Assembly: GCA_963170055.1 (NCBI GenBank)
Contig: CAUJGJ010000451.1
Coordinates: 1-64,000 of the forward strand
Reading direction: 5' to 3'
DNA: 64,000 bases
Origin: Halisarca cf. caerulea
Lineage: Eukaryota; Porifera; Demospongiae; Chondrillida; Halisarcidae
Positions within the stretch are counted from its first letter, which is position 1. Each line of letters begins with the position of its first letter. The notes beneath the pieces are model-generated. The model was not told the origin of the DNA. It did no database searches and worked only from the letters and a program-made list of their open reading frames with translations. The translations under genes and the position numbers were made by a program. Shown here one piece after another: positions 61,801 to 64,000 of this stretch.

Positions 61801-64000
61801 ATAAGTGCTTTGGATAATTATAAGATCCACAAAAACTTTCATGGAATTATTAACCTGTTTTCCTTACATATTATCATTTCGTGGGATTGACATGGGGAAA
61901 CATGGCTGCCATACAATAGCACAAATTTATTTTTGTACGAAAACTAAAAAACAGTTCAGTTAGAAGTGTTTCAAAGGAATATTGGTACATTTTGACACAC
62001 TACCTACAAGATGAAGTAGTTAAAAACCCTTAATAGGCCAATCTCTTTAAAGAACTTCAAAGTCTGAACGCGAGGTATGGCTCCGCAACACCATTTAACA
62101 CAACAAGTTTAGCTGGACTGAGTGCACACTGTGCAAATTTCTGCATTTCCTAGCATATACAGTACATATTTATAGGATGTAAGATTTTGTTGTGTTGCAC
62201 TCAGTCCAGCTATATTCTGTCAGCTAAACTTGTTGTGTTAAATGGTGTTGCGGAGCCATACCTCGCGTTCAGACTTTGAAGTTCTTTAAAGAGATTGGCC
62301 TACTAAGGGTTTTTAACTACTTCATCTTGTAGGTAGTGTGTTGTGTGTTGTTGTGGGTAGCTGTGTTGCACTCAGTCCAGCTAAATTCTGTCTAGTCTTC
62401 GTCTAGCTTCATGTATGTATAGCCCCAAGCTCATCTAGCCCTATCTGCCCGTCTTGCCCTTCACCCACCTAGTCCTGTGCCTGTTTCACAACTTATCTTT
62501 GTTCCAAGTGCTTTTGGAGGATACTTTATTGATAAAGCCCTTTTCACAGTTACTGTACATACATATATATATGCAACAAGCCAAAATGCATGCTGGCCTT
62601 TTGTACAGGTGGCGGGTCAGCTGCCATTTGCAGCAATCTATGAATACAATTATCATGTTGTGAATATAATTATCATGCTCTTACTCATATACAGTATTAT
62701 CGTCAAACCATGAAGCCCAGCGCATTCATCAAAATTTGACTGAGCGTTTATCTAAGTTCGATTAATGATTAACCCATACTCCTAGGCAATATGGGCTGTC
62801 AACTGTGGCTATGTGCCCATATTACCTAGGAGTATGGGTTGGAATGATCATGCATATGGATTTTCAGAAATTCTGTTGTTCCACTGCACCACGACTCCCA
62901 AAATGATGATTTTGTATGCTGAACAATGAAGATAGTCCATTTACTTTTTAACCCGACTTTGCCAATTTTCATACGCATGATCATCAATCCGAGGGTTAGG
63001 TACGTGTACGTGCCCTTGTATGTACACTTGTTAGGTAGTAAATTGACTTGCTAAAGTGTCAGAGTACGGCGAGCAGAAAAAGCTTTATTTCTGCTTCAGC
63101 AATTAAGTTTTCATTCATTCTTTGGCTTACGCAGGTTTCATAATTTCCTTTATCAAACAAATAACAGAAGTTACACAAATATCGTTCAGTTCAACAGCGT
63201 GGCGGATATTCAAGATCATCGATAAGGTGATCCTTTAGCAAAACAAGACGAGAAGTAGTGACTCAAAATATAGGCACTAAATGGACAGTCGTAGGCACGG
63301 TGGTTAAGTAATCGCTCACCTTTGATGCAACATTTGTCTCCTGAGAAAATAAACGATACCTAACAATCCTTGCGTGCTCAAGTTGTAAGCGGCGATGATT
63401 TCTATTGGTATAAAAACCTCGATGGTGCATTACCGTAAGTAACCTAAATACTATATGCAACTCATAAAAATCAGTTCCACATAAGACAACGCCATTTTGT
63501 CAGAGGCATGTGCCAATTCACGTGGCCTACCTTTACATCCTTTATAATCGTGTGGACGCAATCTGAAAATTTCAATGCGAATTGGAACTGCAAAATTGCC
63601 CAATGTGCTTTGAAGTTGAATCACGTGTGGATATGGCTAATATGACAGCTCAAGTTTTTGTGAAAAATGCATGGGCGAGACCGACCCGCCATCTTAAATT
63701 ATATTTAACATATTATTACAGTGTCTTTATACCAATTTGTGTAGGTATATCAATTAGAAGAGCTTTCTCACTATCTGGATGAACAACTCAGCCATTCAAA
63801 AAAGAAGAATTTCAGATTAGATCATGCACCTGGAAGGGAAGTATTACATCCTGTGGATCCTCTTATGTCTGCTGAAGATTTCCAGAAGAGCCCAATAAGC
63901 ATAATAAAGATAAAGGATCAGTATGAAAAGGTTCAGTTTGAGCAACAGCAAATTGCGCATGAGCAGCTGTCTTCTTTTAAGGAGAAGCATGTTTCCAGAA
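34856..64000 (+). CDS. Multi-exon coiled-coil protein gene, 5' part; weakly Moonraker (MNR/KIAA0753)-like
   Basis: Proposed exons: 34856-35188, 35258-35353, 37562-37608, 42691-42816, 52591-52677 (or to 52775), 56752-56959, 63745-past 64000. The first three, 56752 and 63745 exons are strong (GTAAGT donors, AG acceptors, compatible phases). The 42691 and 52591 exons fit by phase but are less certain. An in-frame TAA lies directly before the ATG. Residues 1-111 are basic with KCRRADCDLPSFFC and EEVRKNNFRRRESHLRHG. The 52.6-kb exon, if extended, adds HRCVACQCAHHEPRYW. The last exon is charged and helical (QLEELSHYLDEQLSHSKKK; KIKDQYEKVQFEQQQIAHEQ), i.e. a coiled coil. The order Cys/basic region, CQC-H motif, coiled coil recalls the centriolar-satellite protein MNR (inference, weak). 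Two exon 5 ends imply alternative splicing or a missed exon. The 3' end is outside the window. Confidence 0.55.
35395..35515. repeat. (GTAT)n-type microsatellite
   Basis: Imperfect GTAT/ACGT tetranucleotides run through the start of intron 2 of the plus-strand gene and end directly at the foldback repeat. Tyr-Ile-His repeat frames here are artefacts. Confidence 0.85.
35510..35845 (+). repeat. Foldback repeat family, best-preserved copy
   Basis: AAACCATTTAAAAATGGTAA at the start is itself a near palindrome. Then come AAGGATGTAGGATTGACACA, about six GGGCTAGACGGGTATA-type units, and GACAGAGTTTAGTTGGACTG. GTGCACACTGTGCAAATTCC is followed by TACATCCCGC and, across a short AT spacer, its inverse GCGGGATGTAGGAATTTGCA. 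The terminal 25-30 bp fold back on themselves. Confidence 0.87.
36294..36907 (+). mobile_element. Pogo-like element with Brinker/CENP-B-type DNA-binding remnant
   Basis: TA duplications at 36292-36293 and 36908-36909 bound CTGTATTTGTTTGAATAAAG and the inverse of CCGTATTCGTTCGAATAGAA. Subterminal GAATAGAAGCCGGG-like units repeat several times on both sides. Inside, the plus strand at about 36537-36610 reads MSKRKPHDLKFEFKAIECVK, typical of the N-terminal HTH of pogo/Tigger-type transposases. The catalytic domain is missing. The right 190-270 bp are repeated at 50605-50798. Confidence 0.82.
37254..37417. mobile_element. Pogo-like MITE, 164 bp
   Basis: TA at 37252-37253 and 37418-37419; ends CAGTGGGCCCTCATTTATCT and the inverse of CAGTTACACCTGCTTCATCC. 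Internal GTGTCGGATAGATAAGG and GTCAGATAATCC phrases are variants of the same ends. It lies in the intron just before exon 3 of the plus-strand gene. Confidence 0.75.
38185..38830. other. Intronic sequence, no recognised element
   Basis: A plus-strand open stretch of 103 codons (38221-38532) contains CTTCGWKRGQYCSKRCSF, a Cys-rich run with no family I recognise. There are no matching splice phases to the surrounding gene and no transposon ends. Probably non-coding or an unrecognised TE remnant. Confidence 0.35.
38832..39596. mobile_element. Harbinger-like MITE, 765 bp
   Basis: Left end GGCGTGTTCACACTAATCTG and the inverse of right end GCCGTGTTCACACTAGGGCC; GGATCGAATCCGGAT motifs repeat in both subterminal zones. 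GGCC-GTGTTCACACTA ends are typical of PIF/Harbinger MITEs. A target duplication is not clear. The 20-bp direct repeat CCACCTACCCTAAACTCTTG lies on both sides, at 38797-38816 and about 39648-39667. No transposase. Confidence 0.72.
40690..41100. repeat. Foldback repeat family, copy with two long inverted arms
   Basis: The left arm (40700-40965) runs ACCATTTAAAAATGGTAAAA, GGAACAAGGTAGGGTTG, GCATAGGGCTAGACG units, AGACAGAGGTGGATTGG, to AATCCCGCAG. The right arm (40975-41095) runs back GGATGTGGGAATTTGCACAC, CCCAGTCCAACCCACCTCTG, TCTAGCCCTATGC units. It can fold into a hairpin of at least about 110 bp. Confidence 0.85.
41101..42690. other. Intronic, no exon or element ends recognised
   Basis: One plus-strand open frame (41634-41918) is 94 codons long. 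It has no domain I recognise and its ends are not splice-compatible with neighbours. The region is otherwise featureless AT-rich DNA. Confidence 0.4.
43420..43475. repeat. Poly-G tracts
   Basis: Over 20 consecutive G at about 43421-43441, then a second run near 43463. Intronic; G-quadruplex-prone by composition. Confidence 0.9.
43812..43851. repeat. Poly-G / poly-C inverted tract
   Basis: A run of about 14 G, the hexamer CACTCC, and then more than 20 C can pair as a G:C hairpin. Gly- and Pro-repeat frames here are artefacts. Confidence 0.9.
43934..45155 (-). mobile_element. Tc1/mariner-class element with CGATCGTAAT subterminal repeats
   Basis: The inverted ends are TGTGTCATAAAAAAATTCAC and the inverse of TGTGTCTTAAAAAAGTTCAC. 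Next to each end are many copies of ATTACGAT/ATCGTAAT, some as the palindrome TTACGATCGTAA. The interior holds only the N-terminal part of a Tc1-like transposase (44564-44911, minus). TA flanks the left end (43932-43933), but the right flank is altered. Non-autonomous and decayed. Confidence 0.8.
44564..44911 (-). pseudogene. Tc1-like transposase, N-terminal helix-turn-helix part
   Basis: The 115-codon frame contains YKKQRIVFWRNEGLKAPSIY, LRSEGLSCTREGVHKFLLKY, the hinge GSICRKEGSRRWSKVTEEVE and IIEMQMQADDETTVAELQKL. These are the paired HTH and GRPR-like linker of Tc1 transposases. No DDE domain follows within the element. Reading ends at a stop beyond KSAIVRCRR. Family function: binding the terminal repeats for transposition. 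Confidence 0.8.
45160..46210. other. Intronic, nothing recognised
   Basis: No exon with compatible phase, no paired terminal repeats and no domain were found. Confidence 0.4.
46215..46400. mobile_element. Second copy of the 27.0-kb pogo/Tigger-like MITE
   Basis: From GCTGGATTATAGAGGTCAGT to GGATTAGGCAGGTTCCACTG (right end 46400, then TA) it is nearly identical to 27063-27184. The left 70 bp are diverged and the left terminus cannot be placed. Confidence 0.82.
46431..46530. repeat. 100-bp palindromic element
   Basis: TCAGTTAAACCATGG (46431-46445) is exactly inverse to CCATGGTTTAACTGA (46516-46530). Inside, TGTCATTTATCACAC (46460-46474) is exactly inverse to GTGTGATAAATGACA (46486-46500). It can form a near-complete hairpin or cruciform. 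Confidence 0.9.
47190..48600. other. Intronic, acidic-coding patch on the minus strand, otherwise nothing
   Basis: At about 47275-47345 the minus strand reads VEDDPDDDLDDSSEDCNDDD. Such acidic runs are common in low-complexity exons and in transposon-derived proteins, but no flanking domain or splice partner was found. At 47353-47455 an imperfect inverted repeat pairs TAGTCCAGCC with GGCTGGACTA. Confidence 0.35.
48616..48726. repeat. 56-bp perfect tandem duplication
   Basis: GAATAACCATGGTAAAATTT through GTATTAGACTATAAT occurs twice in direct succession with a 56-bp period and, over the shared part, no difference after the first base. A recent duplication. Confidence 0.93.
48988..49376. mobile_element. 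hAT-like MITE, 389 bp
   Basis: The ends are GAGAGGTTTAGCACTACGTA and the inverse of GAGAGGTTTAGCACAACGTT. Flanking octamers TATTATTA and TATTATGC match at six of eight bases, consistent with an aged 8-bp duplication. Internal TACGTAGTAAG/TACGTAATAAA motifs are inversely repeated. No transposase. Confidence 0.72.
49850..50598 (-). pseudogene. Tc1/mariner DDE transposase, C-terminal two thirds, with nonsense and frameshift
   Basis: The minus strand reads LTASDLLEKFKVKLGEEVLY, then SGWTFAKYCQAIRE, IDDGVFTD (first catalytic Asp) and a TAA. It continues in the same frame as SSIQLESHRQKCVRRKGAPR, HIWTSISKQGATSIVIF and HRLHQDKEPKHTNRF (second catalytic Asp in the family's QDN.PKH box). After FFEYGIK and a frameshift it reads SPDINHIEKVWAALKCFLRD (the third acidic residue is the E of IEKVW). 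The N-terminal HTH is missing because sequence at 50600 switches to the pogo-like repeat. Inactive. Confidence 0.87.
50605..50798. mobile_element. Right end of the 36.3-kb pogo-like family
   Basis: AAGAGTGCTGGTCGTTCACT through CTATTCGAACGAATACGG matches 36645-36907 of the pogo-like element with an internal deletion. The TA at 50799-50800 marks the end. Its left part is replaced by the Tc1 transposase remnant, so the junction at about 50600 is a chimera or a nested insertion. Confidence 0.82.
50858..51790 (+). pseudogene. BEN-domain protein pseudogene, intronless
   Basis: ATG at 50858 opens 59 codons (KILVHWTEGRFKGSTSLVKR; ELVKVVWGKSKKMYEAVVL), a Tudor-like N-terminal module often found before BEN domains, and then stops. 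Downstream, in shifted frames, 51332-51550 gives EVDFCIRRELLDTCLSSSCS. After an in-frame TGA, 51572-51700 gives NSTGVCRKTTLNELKMKAGH, which has the BEN-domain layout (C-terminal N.TG...K..L). The lack of introns suggests a retrocopy or TE-borne gene. BEN domains bind DNA or chromatin. It is broken and lies inside the host gene's large intron. Confidence 0.6.
52000..52590. other. Intronic, nothing recognised
   Basis: AT-rich sequence between the BEN pseudogene and the 52591 exon. No supported element. Confidence 0.4.
52800..54500. other. Intronic; possible pogo-like MITE end at 53.95 kb
   Basis: CTGTAGTACGGAAAATCTCG and ATAATCTGCCAAACCCACTA near 53950 resemble a degenerate AATC-type MITE end; the partner was not found. 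A palindromic stretch at about 54205-54290 reads ATTTATAGGTCTTGGCGCCC...TAACCTATTTATTG. No exon linking 52775 to 56752 was identified. Confidence 0.35.
54510..55063. mobile_element. piggyBac-like MITE (TTAA), 554 bp
   Basis: TTAA lies on both sides (54506-54509 and 55064-55067). The ends CCCTCTGACCCGACCCC and GGGGTCGGGTCAGAGGG are exactly inverse over 17 bp. TTAA duplication plus CCC-type ends is the piggyBac signature. The interior shows no transposase. Confidence 0.92.
55070..56750. other. Intronic; short LINE-like echo at 55.3 kb
   Basis: AGCAGCTCCTTTGATGTATG at about 55302 resembles 57565-57590 (AGGAAGCTCCTCTGATGTAT), both followed by ATGATGT.ATCA..CGAT. The latter is within the LINE endonuclease remnant, so 55.29-55.40 kb may be a second scrap of that LINE. 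Nothing else is supported. Confidence 0.4.
57728..58084 (-). pseudogene. LINE ORF1 C-terminal domain and endonuclease start
   Basis: It reads KLQGTGVYINDDYTPTQRKK, then KMRTAKEQGNKSYISQGML, then LGLYYWNINSLTIDKLIDCQ. The first two are the conserved C-terminal part of this LINE's ORF1. WNINSL is the first catalytic-site Asn motif of an APE endonuclease. A single-base shift separates it from the RRM half once the transposon and its duplicated AAAAT are discounted. Confidence 0.78.
59040..59815 (+). mobile_element. Tc1/mariner element nested inside the hAT-like element
   Basis: TA at 59038-59039 and 59816-59817. The 26-bp ends beginning CAGTACGAGTCATAGAAAAC are inverse with one mismatch. Inside, the plus strand at about 59350-59500 reads RKYQKYGTLSRRPGSRRPFK and MREDNETTAAATQLLKL, the HTH/GRPR-like linker of a Tc1 transposase. 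The DDE domain is missing. GTTAAC/CGTTA motifs crowd both ends as in the 15.05-kb MITE. Confidence 0.9.
60046..60135. repeat. Hairpin inside the hAT-like element
   Basis: AGGTCAGTAGCCAAAATATA (60063-60082) is exactly inverse to 60096-60115, with ACGTATGG/CCATACGT pairing further out. Possibly another small MITE or a subterminal structure. Confidence 0.85.
60262..61031 (-). pseudogene. LINE ORF1 N-terminal half (PHD-like finger and RRM-like core)
   Basis: Pieces 61031-60657, 60907-60647 and 60510-60262 cover, in order, the Cys/His finger and the nucleic-acid-binding core. They are separated by frameshifts. ORF1 proteins coat LINE RNA. The core is cut at SKMGIF by a DNA transposon. The remainder resumes at 58084 after a 2.17-kb insert. 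Confidence 0.78.
61143..61553. mobile_element. hAT-like MITE with CTCCC duplication
   Basis: Ends CAGGGGCGTAATTAGCACAG and the inverse of CAGTGGCGCAACCAGGATTC; direct repeat CTCCC at 61138-61142 and 61554-61558. GGGCTTGAGCCCCCC and GGTTGAGCCCCCC blocks are inversely placed inside. 411 bp, no transposase. It lies just upstream of LINE ORF1. Confidence 0.82.
61995..62341. repeat. 121-bp nearly perfect inverted repeat (long hairpin)
   Basis: The left arm 61995-62115 and right arm 62221-62341 are inverse with one mismatch in 121 bp. The 105-bp spacer consists of the foldback family's GACTGAGTGCACACTGTGCA centre. The phrase GTTGCACTCAGTCCAGCTA occurs both in the spacer (about 62194) and again right of the right arm (about 62361). 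Confidence 0.96.
62350..62560 (-). repeat. Foldback repeat family, right-hand part
   Basis: GTTGCACTCAGTCCAGCTAA, then CTAGCCCTATCTGCCCGTC-type units, then CACAACTTATCTTTGTTCCA and AGTGCTTTTGGAGGATACTT. This is the reverse order of the 29.1- and 35.5-kb copies. Confidence 0.83.
62771..62840. repeat. 26-bp inverted repeat hairpin
   Basis: AACCCATACTCCTAGGCAAT (start of the left arm 62771-62796) is inverse to 62815-62840 with one mismatch in 26 bp and an 18-nt loop. Confidence 0.93.
62850..63740. other. Intronic, nothing recognised
   Basis: No exon of compatible phase or element ends are seen before the acceptor at 63743-63744. A 66-codon frame (63582-63782) runs across that acceptor and is not an exon. 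Confidence 0.4.

Noticed and set aside
63582..63782. 66-codon plus-strand frame starting MELQNCPMCFEV
   Set aside because: It runs across a good splice acceptor into the next exon in a different frame; likely a chance intronic frame.

Overview
This is a metazoan nuclear window: AT-rich, with GT-AG spliced genes, microsatellites and very many transposable element (TE) remnants. Nothing bacterial is present: no operons, rRNA, tRNA or CRISPR. The combination of short exons in short introns, Tc1/pogo, hAT and piggyBac-type MITEs, HIRAN-like and BEN-like sequence close to TEs, and long-branch host proteins suggests an early-branching marine animal, most plausibly a sponge. That placement is inference; no species-diagnostic gene is present.

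Three host genes can be assembled. (1) A three-exon minus-strand gene (7786 to 4103) encodes a 377-aa TPR protein with a hydrophobic N-terminus and a C-terminal membrane anchor, possibly TTC17-like. (2) A complete 24-exon minus-strand gene (29736 to 14856) encodes an 881-aa Rap1 GTPase-activating protein (RAP1GAP type). All 24 exons join in phase, the catalytic Asn region is present, and the protein ends in a coiled coil. (3) A plus-strand gene starts at 34856 and runs off the right edge. Seven exons are proposed; the product is a cysteine/basic-rich N-terminus followed by a coiled-coil region, with a weak resemblance to the centrosomal protein Moonraker (MNR/KIAA0753).

The rest is mostly mobile DNA. 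Three groups of non-LTR retroelements are decayed: 0.9-3.5 kb with a relative at 30.4-31.2 kb; 31.8-34.3 kb with a restriction-like-endonuclease-type tail; and a 5' portion (ORF1 plus start of the endonuclease) at 57.5-61.1 kb. DNA transposons have clear termini: hAT-like (8.4, 48.99, 58.1-60.3, 61.1 kb), Tc1/mariner or pogo-like (15.05, 27.0, 36.3, 37.25, 43.9, 46.2, 49.8-50.8, 59.04 kb), piggyBac-like (54.5 kb), Harbinger-like (38.8 kb), and a 500-bp TA-flanked MITE carrying a HIRAN-like coding remnant (21.8 kb). One hAT-like element interrupts the LINE ORF1 and itself contains a Tc1/mariner element, giving a three-level nest.

Repeats include a 38-bp tandem array with an embedded palindrome (3.7 kb), a recurrent foldback family with a GGGCTAGAC-type minisatellite (12.8, 14.0, 29.1, 35.5, 40.7, 62.1 kb), and a nearly perfect 121-bp inverted repeat at 62.0-62.3 kb. 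The most interesting candidates are the HIRAN-bearing MITE, the foldback family with its 121-bp hairpin, the Rap1GAP with a C-terminal coiled coil, and the BEN-domain pseudogene beside a chimeric Tc1/pogo junction. I found no clear undescribed multi-gene system.
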